Source: Mixta mediterraneensis (GTDB lineage Bacteria; Pseudomonadota; Gammaproteobacteria; Enterobacterales; Enterobacteriaceae). Taken from it: 64,000 nucleotides of DNA. The notes beneath the pieces were generated by a model, which did no database searches, was not told the DNA's origin, and saw only the letters and a program-made list of their open reading frames with translations. The stretch's first letter is position 1. Each line of letters begins with the position of its first letter. A program made the position numbers and the translations under genes. This document shows, in pieces, positions 24,660-35,622 of the stretch. The stretch covers positions 1 through 64,000 of the forward strand of contig NZ_JACFXY010000005.1 in the NCBI RefSeq assembly GCF_014946725.1, in the 5' to 3' direction.

Positions 24660-25544
24660 ATGAAGATAGCGACTGCAATTACGCTGGCTTTGGGGCTGAC
24701 TGCAACTTTAGCCCACGCTGCTGATGTCATCCCGACGCAGAAGGTTGATCAGGCGCTGCACGATCGCCTGCCTGACGATATTAAGAAAGCAGGAAAAATG
24801 ATTTCGGTGAACAACGGATCGTTTCCGCCTTATGAAATCGTTAATGGTCCGCATTCAATGGATGGGGCATCCGCTGACCTAACCCTCGCCCTGAGCCAGC
24901 TGCTGGGCGTGAAAATCGAGCATGCGACGGTGAGCGGTTTGTCGGGCGTATTGGCGGGCATCAATTCGGGTCGCTATCAGTTAGCCATTGGCCCGGTGGG
25001 CGATTATCCCGATCGCCAGAAGAAGGTCGACTTTGTCGATTTCGTCCAGGAATTTGTGGTTTTTGGCGTGCAAAAAGGCAATCCGGCTAAAATTAATGGA
25101 CTGAAAGATACCTGCGGCAAGCGTATTGCGGTGATGGCAGCAGGCTCCGCCGAGCAGGTTATTCGTAAGCAGTCCGCCGCCTGTACCGCCGCCGGTAAAC
25201 CCGCAGTAACGGTGCAGTCGTTTACCGATCAGCCTTCTTCTATTCTGGCGGTGCGTTCTAAACGTTCAGACGCTTTCTTCTCCTCACAGGCGCCGCTTAC
25301 CTATTTTGTTGAACAAGCGCATGGTCAGCTTGAACTCGCTGGCAAAGGCCAAAAAAACGGTTTCGGCGATATTTTTCAGGGTACGGTCGTGCCGAAAAAT
25401 TCACAGCTGGGCAAAGTGGTACTGGATGGCTACAAGGAGCTGTATCAAAACGGCACATATGCAGCGATCATGAAAAAGTGGAAACTGGACGGCAATATGA
25501 TTGACGCGCCAGGCTTCAATCTGGCGAAAGGGGCGGCTCAATGA
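24660..25544 (+). CDS. Polar amino acid ABC transporter, periplasmic binding protein
   Basis: A 294-residue protein with a signal peptide cut after AHA (residues 1-21). It belongs to family 3 solute-binding proteins: FPPYEIVNGPHSMDGASADL, then GINSGRYQLAIGPVGDYPDRQKK and DTCGKRIAVMAAGSAEQVI. It binds an amino acid or related compound in the periplasm and gives it to the permease, whose ATG overlaps this stop codon (ATGA at 25541-25544). The ligand cannot be named; the regulator and amidase nearby suggest a nitrogen-rich or amidated compound. Confidence 0.85.
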   Translation: MKIATAITLALGLTATLAHAADVIPTQKVDQALHDRLPDDIKKAGKMISVNNGSFPPYEIVNGPHSMDGASADLTLALSQLLGVKIEHATVSGLSGVLAGINSGRYQLAIGPVGDYPDRQKKVDFVDFVQEFVVFGVQKGNPAKINGLKDTCGKRIAVMAAGSAEQVIRKQSAACTAAGKPAVTVQSFTDQPSSILAVRSKRSDAFFSSQAPLTYFVEQAHGQLELAGKGQKNGFGDIFQGTVVPKNSQLGKVVLDGYKELYQNGTYAAIMKKWKLDGNMIDAPGFNLAKGAAQ

Positions 25545-26494
25545 GTTTACACACCAACGATTCGCGAGCCACGGACAAGGCCGACGTGCAACAGCGCGAC
25601 GTGGCTTTCGCCCACAGCGCGCCCTCTTATGGACGCTGGGTTTCATGGATTGTGGTGCAGGTTATTGCCGCTAACCTGTTGTGGTTGGTGGCAACCAATC
25701 CTAATTTTGGATGGAAAGTGGTGCTGCAGTGGTTCACTGAAGCCTCGGTATTGAAAGGGTTGCGGGTAACGCTGGGGCTGACCGTGGTGTCAATGATCCT
25801 CGGCACGCTATTGGGCTTGCTGCTGGCGGTCTGGCGTTTATCTGAGAACAGGTTACTGAGTGGTATTTCAGCTTTATATATTTGGTTTTTCCGGGGCACA
25901 CCGCTGCTGGTACAGCTGATTTTCTGGTACAACCTGTCGACGCTTTTTCCAACCCTGTCGATTACCGTGCCGTGGACCGACATCACGTTTGCCAGCTGGA
26001 ATACTAACGATCTTATTACCCCACTGACCGCAGCGATTGCTGGTTTGGCGCTGAACGAAGCGGCATATATGGCGGAAGTTATTCGTGCCGGTTTGCTATC
26101 GGTAGACAATGGCCAGATAGAAACGACTCAGGCCTTTGGTATGAGCAGAACGCGTGCGTTACGCCGCATTATTATTCCGCAGGCAATGCGTGCAATCATT
26201 CCGCCAACGGGTAACCAGTTAATTAGTATGATCAAAGCCACCTCGCTGGTGAGCGTGATTGCGATGGGCGATCTGCTTTATTCCGTGCAGGCAGTCTATA
26301 ACCGTACCTTTGAAATCATCCCAATGTTAATGGTGGCGGTTATCTGGTATCTGCTTATTACTTCGATACTGAATGTCGGCCAGTCAGCAATCGAACGTTA
26401 TTATGCGCGTGGTACAAAGCGTGTGGTGGTGGCTGCCAAACGTACTGCCACGCCAATGTCAAATGCGTCGCTGGTGCAAAAGGAGGATGTATGA
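25541..26494 (+). CDS. Amino acid ABC transporter permease
   Basis: A 317-residue membrane protein with a 35-residue hydrophilic N-terminus and at least five membrane helices. The EAA loop that contacts the ATPase is clear ([22 protein letters not shown]), preceded by [16 protein letters not shown], the His/Glu/Gln/Lys-type permease signature. The long N-terminal tail and the C-terminal charged end are unusual for this family. It is the only permease in the operon, so it probably works as a homodimer. It overlaps both neighbours by four bases. Confidence 0.87.
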   Translation: MSLHTNDSRATDKADVQQRDVAFAHSAPSYGRWVSWIVVQVIAANLLWLVATNPNFGWKVVLQWFTEASVLKGLRVTLGLTVVSMILGTLLGLLLAVWRLSENRLLSGISALYIWFFRGTPLLVQLIFWYNLSTLFPTLSITVPWTDITFASWNTNDLITPLTAAIAGLALNEAAYMAEVIRAGLLSVDNGQIETTQAFGMSRTRALRRIIIPQAMRAIIPPTGNQLISMIKATSLVSVIAMGDLLYSVQAVYNRTFEIIPMLMVAVIWYLLITSILNVGQSAIERYYARGTKRVVVAAKRTATPMSNASLVQKEDV

Positions 26495-27267
26495 GTTCTG
26501 ATGCTGTTCAGCCTTTGGTACGCGCGCGTAACGTGCAGAAAAGCTATGGCGATAATGAAGTGCTCAAAGGCATTGATCTTGACGTTTATCCGGGCGAAGT
26601 GGTGGTTATCCTCGGGCCATCAGGCTCGGGGAAGTCAACTTTTTTGCGCTGTATCAACCACCTTGAAGATATGAATGCCGGCTCAATAATGGTGGATGAT
26701 CAGCAGATTGGTTATGAGCTTAAGCGCAACGTACTGCATCGCTTGTCGCCTCGTAAAATCGCTCATCAGCGACAGAAAATTGGCATGGTGTTTCAGCAAT
26801 TCAACCTTTATCCGCATATGACGGTACTGCAAAACATTATTGAAGCGCCGATTGGCGTGCATAAGTTCTCGCGTCAGGCCGCGCTGGCGCATGCTAAAGC
26901 CTTGCTGGCCACCGTTGGGTTAAGCGATAAAGCCGATGCCTGGCCGCGCCATCTTTCGGGTGGGCAGCAGCAGCGCGTCGCGATTGCCCGTGCCTTAGCC
27001 ATCAAGCCTACGTTAATGTTATTTGACGAGCCGACATCAGCTCTGGACCCGGAATTAATCGGTGAAGTACTGGCCACCATGCGTACGCTAGCCGATCAGG
27101 GCTTAACCATGATTGTCGTGACGCATGAAATTAGTTTTGCCCGCGAAGCGGCAGATCGCGTGGTGTTTATGGATGGTGGTGTGGTAGTGGAGCAGGGGAC
27201 ACCTGAAGAGGTCATTGTAAATCCACAACACCCGCGAACACAGGCGTTTCTGAGTCGTTTTATCTGA
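26491..27267 (+). CDS. Amino acid ABC transporter ATP-binding protein
   Basis: A 258-residue ATPase with AAGGAGG before the ATG. Walker A is GPSGSGKST, the Q-loop is [11 protein letters not shown], the signature is [10 protein letters not shown], Walker B is [13 protein letters not shown] and the switch His is in VVTHEISFA. The insert before the Q-loop ([18 protein letters not shown]) is longer than in GlnQ or GltL. It is the last gene of the operon and uses ATP to drive uptake with the two genes before it. Confidence 0.9.
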   Translation: MSSDAVQPLVRARNVQKSYGDNEVLKGIDLDVYPGEVVVILGPSGSGKSTFLRCINHLEDMNAGSIMVDDQQIGYELKRNVLHRLSPRKIAHQRQKIGMVFQQFNLYPHMTVLQNIIEAPIGVHKFSRQAALAHAKALLATVGLSDKADAWPRHLSGGQQQRVAIARALAIKPTLMLFDEPTSALDPELIGEVLATMRTLADQGLTMIVVTHEISFAREAADRVVFMDGGVVVEQGTPEEVIVNPQHPRTQAFLSRFI

Positions 27268-27386
27268 ATTGTAGAGAGCAGCGCGTGGCTCAGCGATCTT
27301 ACCCTGTTACAGATTGTAGTTGAGGCCAGTACAAAACTGCGCGTAAATAATACTCACCGTTTTTTGTTAAGGTTGAAAAATTAATT

Positions 27387-27590
27387 ATGGAAGGTATCAG
27401 TATTGCCAAATTGCTGATTATCGGTGCGCTCATCGTACTGCTCTTTGGCACCAATAAGTTACGTTCACTGGGTGGCGATCTGGGCTCCGCAATCAAAGGC
27501 TTCAAAAAAGCCATGAAAGATGATGAATCCAGCGCAACCAGGAATACGGCTGAAGAGAGTCCAGCAGAACGCGTATCACATAAAGAATAA
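27387..27590 (+). CDS. tatE: Twin-arginine translocase subunit TatE
   Basis: 67 residues, exactly the E. coli TatE length, with the same end (SHKE). Residues 5-20 form the single membrane helix ([16 protein letters not shown]); the amphipathic helix after it begins [22 protein letters not shown]. TatE is a TatA paralogue that helps form the pore for folded proteins. It is followed by a terminator and, after 300 bp, by lipA on the other strand, as in E. coli. Confidence 0.93.
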   Translation: MEGISIAKLLIIGALIVLLFGTNKLRSLGGDLGSAIKGFKKAMKDDESSATRNTAEESPAERVSHKE

Positions 27591-27639
27591 TTTATTGTCA
27601 GCTGACAATAAATGTTACTTTTTGTTTCTGTAAGAATGA

Positions 27640-27671
27640 TAAAAAACCAGGCTGCAAGCAGTCTGGTTTTT
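27640..27671 (+). terminator. Rho-independent terminator of tatE
   Basis: The stem AACCAG-CTGC / GCAG-CTGGTT with one G/T bulge pair is followed by a run of five T. Confidence 0.8.
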
Positions 27672-27888
27672 GTTTATATGCCGACTGCCAGCCTGGCGTT
27701 TTTCCACCCATAATGTCGTTACTGGCAGCCCCTCTATATATCTCTGACAGATTTCTCCAGCTCTGTTTTTATGCTGTTAACCTGCGGGTGATGCGCTCCA
27801 CCAAGGAGGTGGATGGGCTGTTAAAGGTGATGTTGCCGATTAACCGGGGTGAATTAAGGTCGCGTTGGACGACACGACCTGGACAGCG

Positions 27889-28854
27889 TTATTTGACTTC
27901 CAGACCTTTGGCCTGCATATCTGCGTGATAAGACGAGCGAACAAAAGGACCGCATGCGGCATGGGTAAAGCCCATGGCCAATGCTTCTTCTTTCATCTCA
28001 TCAAATTCAGCCGGACTGACGTAGCGCTGAACCGGCAAGTGATGGCGGCTCGGCTGTAAATACTGACCCAGGGTCAGCATAGTGACACCATGACGGCGTA
28101 AATCACGCATCACTTCAATAATTTCGGCATTCGTTTCACCTAAGCCGACCATCAAACCCGATTTAGTCGGCACGCCTGGATGCGCTTCTTTAAAACGTTC
28201 CAGCAGTTTTAATGACCAGTCGTAATTTGCACCAGGACGAACCTGACGGTAAACGCGCGGTACGTTTTCCAGATTATGGTTGAACACGTCCGGTGGTGTA
28301 GCGGTGAGGATCTCCAGGGCCCGATCCATACGGCCACGGAAGTCGGGCACCAGCGTTTCAATTTTAATGGTTGGATTCTTTTCACGAATTGCTGCAATGC
28401 AATCAGCAAAATGCTGAGCGCCGCCATCACGCAGATCGTCGCGGTCAACCGACGTAATCACGACATAGCGCAGCGCCATATCAGCAATAGTTTGCGCCAG
28501 TTTGCCTGGTTCATTTGCATCTGGTGCATTTGGGCGGCCATGAGCAACATCGCAGAATGGACAGCGGCGAGTACAGATTGCACCCAGGATCATAAAGGTT
28601 GCAGTACCGTGGTTAAAACATTCGGCAAGATTAGGACAGGACGCCTCTTCACAGACCGAGTGCAACCCGTTTTTACGCATTGCCGCTTTGATGCCCTGGA
28701 TACGACTGGAATCCGCAGGCAACTTGATTTTCATCCATTCCGGCTTACGCAACATCTCTTGCCGTTCGGTGGTCACGGTTTTCACCGGGATCAACGCCAT
28801 CTTATCTGCGTCACGATATTTGACGCCGCGTTCCATCTGAATTGGTTTACTCAT
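27889..28854 (-). CDS. lipA: Lipoyl synthase LipA
   Basis: 321 residues, as in E. coli. It is a radical S-adenosylmethionine enzyme that inserts two sulfurs into octanoyl groups on carrier proteins. The first cluster uses the Cys residues of [13 protein letters not shown] and the radical cluster uses CTRRCPFC (Cys-x3-Cys-x2-Cys). [10 protein letters not shown] and [16 protein letters not shown] are family motifs. It completes the pathway begun by lipB, 170 bp upstream on the same strand. The regulator gene ybeF that lies between them in E. coli is missing. Confidence 0.96.
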   Translation of the reverse strand: MSKPIQMERGVKYRDADKMALIPVKTVTTERQEMLRKPEWMKIKLPADSSRIQGIKAAMRKNGLHSVCEEASCPNLAECFNHGTATFMILGAICTRRCPFCDVAHGRPNAPDANEPGKLAQTIADMALRYVVITSVDRDDLRDGGAQHFADCIAAIREKNPTIKIETLVPDFRGRMDRALEILTATPPDVFNHNLENVPRVYRQVRPGANYDWSLKLLERFKEAHPGVPTKSGLMVGLGETNAEIIEVMRDLRRHGVTMLTLGQYLQPSRHHLPVQRYVSPAEFDEMKEEALAMGFTHAACGPFVRSSYHADMQAKGLEVK

Positions 28855-29024
28855 AAAATCTGCAGGTTCCGGTCGGATTGCGATTTGAAAGCGCTTTCAT
28901 AAAACGTAAAAGGGAAGCTTTCAACTTTATTTGAAAAAAGTGCAAAAATTATATCATTTCATTGGCAATGAAGCAGCCATCCTGAAGGCAGAAACGTTAC
29001 ATATTTGTAAAGTCGCATTCACAG

Positions 29025-29684
29025 TTAACTCAGCGCAGGGTCTTTTTGCGCCAGCCACTCCACATTTTGATAGTTCAGCTGACGTGCAAATGCCGCGACC
29101 AGCAAAGGCTGGACATCATTAACGCTGATCGCATGCTGGAAATGTTGTAGCTGCGTCATGCGCATGCCAGCATAACCACAGGGATTGATACGCAGGAAAG
29201 GGGATAAGTCCATTGCGACATTAAGCGCCAGACCGTGAAACGAACAGCCTTTACGAATTCGCAGCCCAAGTGAGCAAATTTTATCGTCACCCACATAGAC
29301 ACCCGGCGCGTCTGCGCGCGCGCGCGCTTCAACGCCAAAGTGAGCCAGCGTTGTCATTACCGTTTCTTCTAAAGCTGTGACCAACTGCCGCACGCCAAGC
29401 TTACGTCGCTTCACATCAATAAGCACATACATCACTTGCTGGCCGGGGCCGTGATAAGTGACCTGACCGCCGCGATCGCTTTGCACCACTGGAATATCGC
29501 CAGGCAACAAAACGTGTTCAGCTTTGCCTGCCTGACCCTGGGTAAATACCGGATAATGCTCCACCAGCCAAATCTCGTCGCGACTGTTGCCGTCACGGTG
29601 ATCGGTATAATGGTGCATAGCTTCTGATGTGAATTGCCAGTTGCGTAAACCTAACTGGCGAACAAGAAGAGTTTCAACTGACAC
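29025..29684 (-). CDS. lipB: Octanoyltransferase LipB
   Basis: A 219-residue protein (E. coli LipB: 213) that moves octanoate from acyl carrier protein to lipoyl domains. The active-site Cys and Lys are in [21 protein letters not shown], and the family motif [14 protein letters not shown] is at about residue 75. No ATG fits the N-terminus; GTG at 29682-29684 gives [12 protein letters not shown], which aligns with ILVRQLG of E. coli. The ribosome site is weak. It lies between lipA and ybeD as in E. coli. Confidence 0.93.
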   Translation of the reverse strand: MSVETLLVRQLGLRNWQFTSEAMHHYTDHRDGNSRDEIWLVEHYPVFTQGQAGKAEHVLLPGDIPVVQSDRGGQVTYHGPGQQVMYVLIDVKRRKLGVRQLVTALEETVMTTLAHFGVEARARADAPGVYVGDDKICSLGLRIRKGCSFHGLALNVAMDLSPFLRINPCGYAGMRMTQLQHFQHAISVNDVQPLLVAAFARQLNYQNVEWLAQKDPALS

Positions 29685-29765
29685 AACAGGGGTCCGTTAA
29701 AGGGTGAGAAGCAGATTATAACGTCGGCAAAGCGTAAGACCAACTCCCTTTACCGACGCTGGTAG

Positions 29766-30029
29766 TTACAGCACCATACGCACGATCTCGATTTTGCCCA
29801 GCTCTTCGTACAGGGTTTCAACCTGCTCGATATGGGTAGCGGTAATCGTAATATTAACGGAGTGATAATTGCCCTTGCTGCTCGGCTTCACTTCTGGCGA
29901 GTAGTCGCCGGGCGCATGACGTTGCACCACTTCAACCACTTGATCAACCAGCTCCGGTTGTGCCAGACCCATTACTTTGTAGGTAAACGGGGTAGGAAAT
30001 TCGAGCAGTTCATTCAGTTTGGTTTTCAT
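29766..30029 (-). CDS. ybeD: Conserved protein YbeD (DUF493)
   Basis: 87 residues, the E. coli length, starting [20 protein letters not shown]; further upstream frame lacks a start with a ribosome site. The ACT-like fold of the family is seen in [19 protein letters not shown] and the C-terminal KIEIVRMVL strand. It is a cytosolic protein of unknown function that always sits between dacA and lipB in enterobacteria. A strong terminator separates it from dacA, so it has its own promoter. Confidence 0.95.
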   Translation of the reverse strand: MKTKLNELLEFPTPFTYKVMGLAQPELVDQVVEVVQRHAPGDYSPEVKPSSKGNYHSVNITITATHIEQVETLYEELGKIEIVRMVL

Positions 30030-30044
30030 ATTAACTCCGGTGCA

Positions 30045-30074
30045 TAAAAAACGGGCTCCCGCCTGAGCGGGAGC
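30045..30074 (-). terminator. Rho-independent terminator of dacA
   Basis: On the minus strand the stem GCTCCCGC / GCGGGAGC with a four-base loop is followed by CCGTTTTTT. It ends dacA ahead of ybeD. Confidence 0.88.
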
Positions 30075-30129
30075 ATCATAATAACGTGTTATGGGGGCGC
30101 TGTGGCGATTTTTCAATCGCCCGCAGGGA

Positions 30130-31341
30130 TTAGCCGAACCAGTGATGGAACATCAGCTTGATGTAGTCAACGATGCGGCTAAAGAAGCCCCCTTCAGAAA
30201 CTTCGTTCAGTACCACCAGCGGTCGTTGATCGATGGTTTTGCCGTCCAGCTGGAAATTAATGCTGCCGACAACCTGATTTTTCTTCAGCGGGGCATGCAA
30301 TTCCGTATTGTTCAAAACATAGCTGGCTTTTAAATCTTTCATCCGTCCGCGCGGTATCGTCAGATAAGCATCTTTATCGACGCCTAGCTGTACGCGATCG
30401 CTGTTACCAAACCAGACCGGCTCAGAGGCAAATTCTTTACCGGCTTTCAGCGGTGCCACAGTTTCAAAGAAGCGGAAACCCCAGGTCAGCAATTTTTTGC
30501 TTTCGGTTTCGCGGCCTTTATAGGTATGCCCCCCCATCACGGCTGATATCAAACGCATCTGACCTTCGGTGGCAGACGCCACCAGATTATAGCCCGCGGC
30601 GTTAGTATGACCGGTTTTGATACCGTCAACGTTCAGGTTGGTATCCCAAAGCAGCCCATTACGGTTCATCTGACGAATATTATTAAAGGTGAACTCTTTT
30701 TCTTTATAAACCGCGTATTCATCCGGCACGTCGCGGATCAGCGCCTGGCCAATCAGCGCCATATCACGCGCAGAGCTGTATTGACCTTCGGCATCCAGGC
30801 CGTGAACCGTCTGGAAATGAGTGTTTTTCAGGCCAATGGCTTTCACATAGTTATTCATCAGATTGACGAATGCATCCTGGCTGCCAGCAACGTAATCGGC
30901 CATCGCTACACAGGCGTCGTTACCTGATTGCAGTACGATACCGCGCGTCAGCTGTGAAACCGGTACGCGATCGCCGGGCTTCAGGAACATCAGGGAAGAG
31001 CCTTTAAATACGGGGTTGCCGGTTGCCCAGGCATCCTGTCCCACCGTAACAATATCGTCCTGATGGATTTTTCCGGCTTTGACCGCTTGTCCAATCACAT
31101 AGCTGGTCATCATTTTGGTCAGGCTGGCGGGATCGCGACGAGCATCCGCATTCTTCTCCGCCAGCACCTTACCTGAATGGTAATCGATAAGCACATAAGC
31201 TTCGGCATCAATGTCCGGCACGCCCGGAATCATGGTTTTAAGATTAACATCATCAGCAATAGCAGCATGGCTGAGAGAAAAAGCGATCAGTGAGCCCACT
31301 GTCAGGCGTTTCAGCAAACGAGATGTTTTCAGCGTGTTCAT
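30130..31341 (-). CDS. dacA: D-alanyl-D-alanine carboxypeptidase DacA (PBP5)
   Basis: Starting at Met 31341 gives 403 residues, the exact E. coli length; seven more in-frame residues upstream are unlikely. It has a signal peptide ([16 protein letters not shown] to HAAIA), then the penicillin-binding motifs SLTKMM (SxxK), SGND (SxN) and [10 protein letters not shown] (KTG). The C-terminal amphipathic helix ([17 protein letters not shown]) anchors it to the outer face of the inner membrane. It trims the terminal D-Ala of peptidoglycan stem peptides and helps keep cell shape. Confidence 0.95.
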   Translation of the reverse strand: MNTLKTSRLLKRLTVGSLIAFSLSHAAIADDVNLKTMIPGVPDIDAEAYVLIDYHSGKVLAEKNADARRDPASLTKMMTSYVIGQAVKAGKIHQDDIVTVGQDAWATGNPVFKGSSLMFLKPGDRVPVSQLTRGIVLQSGNDACVAMADYVAGSQDAFVNLMNNYVKAIGLKNTHFQTVHGLDAEGQYSSARDMALIGQALIRDVPDEYAVYKEKEFTFNNIRQMNRNGLLWDTNLNVDGIKTGHTNAAGYNLVASATEGQMRLISAVMGGHTYKGRETESKKLLTWGFRFFETVAPLKAGKEFASEPVWFGNSDRVQLGVDKDAYLTIPRGRMKDLKASYVLNNTELHAPLKKNQVVGSINFQLDGKTIDQRPLVVLNEVSEGGFFSRIVDYIKLMFHHWFG

Positions 31342-31468
31342 GTGTAGGACTACAACATCCATGGGTTTAAGGTTTAAAAAGGTAACTCATCATAACAAAT
31401 GCCTGATTTACAGGCATCTGGCTTAATGAATGGGTTGTTAGCAGACGTAACGTCCAATGTGACTTACA

Positions 31469-32551
31469 TCACATTTCATGCCGTGCGCTGGTAATAAAAG
31501 ACGCAATCTGGCCTTCATTATTCAGGCGCTGTTGCAGTGCAACAGCTTCAGCGCGAGTTTTATAACCGCCAAGCTGGACGCGATAAACGTTACCCGCGGC
31601 TTCAACGGCACCCGGCACGCCAAAGCGCTGGCTTAAACTTTTTTGCATTTGTTGCGCTCGTCCCGGATCGTTCAGTGCGCCGACCTGCACGACATAACCT
31701 GCCACTGAATGTGTGCTGTTACTGGACGAAGCAGGTGCGCTGACAGCAGGAGAGGCGGCAACCATCGCTGGAGCAGGTTGTGGTTCGCTGCTTTCCAGTA
31801 CGCCGTTCGCTAATGGCTGCGGCGCACCAAGAAATCCGCTGCTTTTTATCGGTGCGCCCATCGTGTCGCTGCTTTGCAGCGTGTTGTTGCTGATGGCATC
31901 CACATTCTGCGATGCGGGAGCGGTTTGCGCTGCGCTACTGCCGTTCATCACTGCCCCTCCGCTTAGGTCTGGGCGTGGTGGCAGCGAGTAGCTTTGCTTC
32001 GCGACAACGGTTCCAATGGTGCCGGGACCAGAAAGCGTGCCATCTGGGGCAACATTAATAAAATCGACACGTACCCGGCTATTGTTAGAAATATTAAGGC
32101 GATCGCCCGTAGCACGCGACAGGTCAATAATTCGACCCGGCGTATAAGGGCCACGATCGTTAACCCGAACGACAATCTGGCGACCGTTTGCCAGATTTGT
32201 GACGCGTACATAGCATGGCAGCGGCAGTGTGGGGTGCGCGGCGGTTAATGCATCGGGATCATAACTTTCACCGGTTGCGGTACGATTGCCAGCTTCGTCG
32301 CCATACCAGGCGGCCAGACCGACTTCACTGTAATTCGACGGATCTTTATTAATGTGATACGTCTTGCCATTCACGCTGTAATCCTGACTGGTTCCCGGAT
32401 TAACAGGTTCGTAACGCGGCTCAACGCCAGGGATTTCCACTACCGGGCCAGTATAAGCCGGTTGCGGCGGCGCGGTATTTTGCGGTTCCGGGGTGGAACA
32501 GGCAGCCAGAATGAGTGATGCCAGTGCAACGCCAAGCCAGTCCTTACGCAT
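31469..32551 (-). CDS. rlpA: Septal-ring lytic transglycosylase RlpA, lipoprotein
   Basis: The start at 32551 (MRKDWLGVALASLILAACS) is favoured by AAGAGG seven bases upstream; a GTG at 32569 would add six residues. The 360-residue product has a lipobox (LAAC, Cys18), a double-psi beta-barrel with the catalytic region (GLAAWYGDEAGNRTATGESYD, about 75-170), a Pro/Ser/Ala linker and a C-terminal SPOR domain (residues 285-355, YVVQVGALND) that targets glycan strands at division sites. It starts just after mrdB, in the cell-shape operon. Confidence 0.93.
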   Translation of the reverse strand: MRKDWLGVALASLILAACSTPEPQNTAPPQPAYTGPVVEIPGVEPRYEPVNPGTSQDYSVNGKTYHINKDPSNYSEVGLAAWYGDEAGNRTATGESYDPDALTAAHPTLPLPCYVRVTNLANGRQIVVRVNDRGPYTPGRIIDLSRATGDRLNISNNSRVRVDFINVAPDGTLSGPGTIGTVVAKQSYSLPPRPDLSGGAVMNGSSAAQTAPASQNVDAISNNTLQSSDTMGAPIKSSGFLGAPQPLANGVLESSEPQPAPAMVAASPAVSAPASSSNSTHSVAGYVVQVGALNDPGRAQQMQKSLSQRFGVPGAVEAAGNVYRVQLGGYKTRAEAVALQQRLNNEGQIASFITSARHEM

Positions 32552-32561
32552 GAGCAGCCTC

Positions 32562-33680
32562 TTAAACACTTTTAGATAACATTTTTCGGTGAGTGTGGAT
32601 CGACATCACAATGCCGAATCCCGCCATAAGCACAATCAGCGCTGAACCGCCATAACTGACCAGCGGCAACGGAACGCCAACCACCGGTAAGATCCCACTA
32701 ACCATGCCAATATTAACGAAAACATAAACGAAAAAAATCAGCATTAAACCGCCCGCCATTACGCGACCAAACGTGGTTTGCGCGCGCGCTGCCACAATCA
32801 AACCGCGCATGATTAACAGCAAATAAAGTACCAGTAATACCAGCACGCCGACCAGGCCAAGCTCCTCTGCCAGTACCGCAAAGATAAAGTCGGTATGCCG
32901 CTCAGGTAAGAACTCCAGTTGTGACTGCGTACCTTGCAGCCAGCCTTTACCGCGCAGGCCACCGGAACCAATGGCAATCTTGGACTGGATGATGTGGTAG
33001 CCCGCACCGAGCGGATCGCTTTCAGGATCAAGCAGCATCATGACACGGTCACGCTGATAATCGTGCATCAGAAAAAACCACAACACCGGAATAAACGCCG
33101 CCACCAAGAGCACCGCCACGCCGATCAGTTTCCAGCTCATCCCCGACAAAAACAGGACAAACAAGCCAGAGGCGGCAATCAGGATTGAGGTCCCGAGGTC
33201 AGGCTGGGCCGCCACTAACAGCGTGGGCACAAAAATCAGGATCAGAGCAATGCCGGTATTTTTCAGCGTTGGCGGACAAACATCACGATTGATAAAGCGC
33301 GCCACCATCAGCGGCACGGCAATCTTTGCGATCTCCGAAGGCTGGAAGCGTACAATGCCTAAATCCAGCCAGCGTTGCGCGCCTTTACTGATTTGGCCAA
33401 AGGCATCGACCGCAATCAATAAGATGACGCAGATAATATAAAGATAGGGCGCCCAGCCTTCATAAACGCGTGGCGGCACCTGTGCCATGACGATCATGAT
33501 CACCAGACCCATCAAAATCTGGCCGATTTTACGCTCCATCATGCCAGGGTCCTGGCCGCTGGCGCTCCATATCACAATGGCACTGTAGGCCAGCAGACCT
33601 AAAATGATGAGCATAAACAGCGGATCAATATGGATTCGGGTCCAGATCGATCTTTTCTGTGGGCTATCGTTCATGGACAT
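32562..33680 (-). CDS. mrdB: Rod-shape peptidoglycan polymerase RodA
   Basis: A 372-residue SEDS protein with about ten membrane helices; E. coli RodA has 370. Family motifs are [22 protein letters not shown] and [19 protein letters not shown]. It polymerises glycan strands from lipid II together with PBP2, the next gene upstream. The start ([10 protein letters not shown]) lies four bases after the mrdA stop, with GGTGA eight bases upstream. Met3 is an alternative. Confidence 0.95.
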   Translation of the reverse strand: MSMNDSPQKRSIWTRIHIDPLFMLIILGLLAYSAIVIWSASGQDPGMMERKIGQILMGLVIMIVMAQVPPRVYEGWAPYLYIICVILLIAVDAFGQISKGAQRWLDLGIVRFQPSEIAKIAVPLMVARFINRDVCPPTLKNTGIALILIFVPTLLVAAQPDLGTSILIAASGLFVLFLSGMSWKLIGVAVLLVAAFIPVLWFFLMHDYQRDRVMMLLDPESDPLGAGYHIIQSKIAIGSGGLRGKGWLQGTQSQLEFLPERHTDFIFAVLAEELGLVGVLVLLVLYLLLIMRGLIVAARAQTTFGRVMAGGLMLIFFVYVFVNIGMVSGILPVVGVPLPLVSYGGSALIVLMAGFGIVMSIHTHRKMLSKSV

Positions 33681-33683
33681 GAA

Positions 33684-35588
33684 TTATTCACCTTCATAGC
33701 CGGGCGGCGTTGATGCCGCATCCGGCAGGACAGTATTGTTATCGCCTAACATAATATGATCCAGAATCTGGCGCATCACGGTACCGACGGCCGGGCCGGC
33801 GCCACCGTTTTCCAGAATCATTGTGACGGCAACACGCGGTTTGTCGTAAGGAGCAAACGCAGTCATCAGTTTATGGTCACGCAGGCGCTCGGCAATTTTA
33901 TGCGCATTATAGGTTTCGTTCTCTTTCAAGCCGAACACCTGGGCAGTACCGGATTTAGCCGCGATTTTATAGGGTGCATCGGCGAAGCTTTTGTGTGCAG
34001 TGCCGTTCGGGCGATTTGCCACGCCGTACATGCCATCTTTGGCAATTTCCCAGTAACCAGAATGAATATCGCCAACCGGGGCCGACGGCGGCTGGCGATA
34101 GGGAATAAGCGTGCGTCCTTCGCGCGTTGCGCGCAGCAGATGCGGCACCTTGATTACGCCATCGTTAATCAGAATCATCATCGCTTTGTTCATCTGCAGC
34201 GGCGTCGCTGTCCAGTAACCCTGACCGATACCGACCGGAATGGTATCACCCTGATACCACGGTTTTTTAAAGCGCTTAAGTTTCCATTCGCGTGTCGGCA
34301 TATTACCGGCGCTTTCCTGTGGCAGATCGATGCCGGTGCGATGACCGTAACCAAACTTGTTCATCCATTCGGAAAGGCGGTCAATGCCCATGTCATAGGC
34401 GACCTGATAGAAAAAGGTATCAGCAGATTCCTCCAGCGATTTGGTGACATTGAGACGGCCATGCCCCCATTTTTTCCAGTCACGATAGCGTTTTTCGGAG
34501 CCGGGAAGCTGCCACCAGCCGGGATCAAACAGACTGGTATTGCGATTAATCACGCCAGCACTTAAGGCTGAAACGGCGACATAGGGCTTAACCGTTGATG
34601 CCGGAGGATAAGAAGCCTGAATTGCACGGTTATAAAGCGGACGGTTTTCATTGCTTAATAAGCCACGATAATCTTTGCTGGAAATCCCCTCGACAAACAA
34701 ATTAGGGTCATAACTTGGCGTGGACACCATGGCCAGAATTTCACCGGTACGGGGATCGCTAACGACTACCGCCGCGCGGCTGCCAGTCAGCAGCGTTTCG
34801 ATATATTGTTGCAGCTTGAGATCGATAGTGAGATAGATGTCGCGGCCGGCCTGCGGAGACTGTTCATGCAGCTGACGAATGACCCGGCCGCGGTTATTTA
34901 CCTCGACCTCTTCATAACCGGTTTTACCGTGCAGCAGGTCTTCGTAGAAATTCTCGATGCCAAGTTTGCCAATATCGTGTGTCGCCGCATAGTTTGGCCA
35001 TTTTTCTTCTTTATCAAGGCGCGCCACGTCGCGATCGTTAATTTTCGACACGTAACCCACCACGTGAGTCAGGGTCTGGCCGAACGGGTAATAGCGCCGC
35101 TGATAACCTTTTACTTCAACGCCAGGAAAACGGTATTGATTCACGGCGAAACGTGCAACCTGAATGTCATTCAGGCCGGTTTTCACCGGAATGGACGTGA
35201 AGCGACGCGAACGCTTGCGCTCTTTTTCAAAGGCATCGAGATCTTCATCACTGAGATCGAGTATCGGACGTAAATTCTGTAACGTCTGTTTGAGGTCATC
35301 GACTTTTTCTGGCACCAGCTCGGCCTGATAAATGGTGCGATTGAGCGCCAGCGGCGTGCCGTTACGGTCATAGATAATGCCGCGGCTCGGCGCAACGGGC
35401 ACCAGCTTGATACGGTTCTGGTTAGATCGCGTGCTGTAATCATCGAAACGTAAAATTTGCAGATGGTAAAGGTTGACCACCAGCACGGAGGAGAGCACTA
35501 AAATACCGACGAAAGCGATTAACGCCCGGCGGACAAAGAGTTTTTGTTCGGCGCTGTAATCGCGAAAGGCGTTGCTTTGTAATTTCAT
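33684..35588 (-). CDS. mrdA: Penicillin-binding protein 2
   Basis: 634 residues against 633 in E. coli. A single membrane helix (residues 22-42) anchors a pedestal domain and the transpeptidase domain. Active-site motifs are ASTVKPYV (STVK), ESADTFFY (SxD variant) and AKSGTAQVFG (KSGT). It crosslinks the side-wall peptidoglycan made by RodA in elongating cells and is the target of mecillinam. The C-terminal tail (DAASTPPGYEGE) is hydrophilic, as in relatives. The operon order rlmH-mrdA-mrdB-rlpA is the enterobacterial one. Confidence 0.96.
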   Translation of the reverse strand: MKLQSNAFRDYSAEQKLFVRRALIAFVGILVLSSVLVVNLYHLQILRFDDYSTRSNQNRIKLVPVAPSRGIIYDRNGTPLALNRTIYQAELVPEKVDDLKQTLQNLRPILDLSDEDLDAFEKERKRSRRFTSIPVKTGLNDIQVARFAVNQYRFPGVEVKGYQRRYYPFGQTLTHVVGYVSKINDRDVARLDKEEKWPNYAATHDIGKLGIENFYEDLLHGKTGYEEVEVNNRGRVIRQLHEQSPQAGRDIYLTIDLKLQQYIETLLTGSRAAVVVSDPRTGEILAMVSTPSYDPNLFVEGISSKDYRGLLSNENRPLYNRAIQASYPPASTVKPYVAVSALSAGVINRNTSLFDPGWWQLPGSEKRYRDWKKWGHGRLNVTKSLEESADTFFYQVAYDMGIDRLSEWMNKFGYGHRTGIDLPQESAGNMPTREWKLKRFKKPWYQGDTIPVGIGQGYWTATPLQMNKAMMILINDGVIKVPHLLRATREGRTLIPYRQPPSAPVGDIHSGYWEIAKDGMYGVANRPNGTAHKSFADAPYKIAAKSGTAQVFGLKENETYNAHKIAERLRDHKLMTAFAPYDKPRVAVTMILENGGAGPAVGTVMRQILDHIMLGDNNTVLPDAASTPPGYEGE

Positions 35589-35622
35589 CCGCTACTTGTA
35601 ATGTCTGATGTGGGCTTATCGG

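Noticed and set aside
27713..27928. A 71-codon plus-strand frame between tatE and lipA
   Set aside because: No ribosome site, no family resemblance, and it runs into the lipA 3' end.
33756..34565. A 269-codon open frame antisense to mrdA
   Set aside because: mrdA is certain from its active-site motifs; this frame is its shadow.
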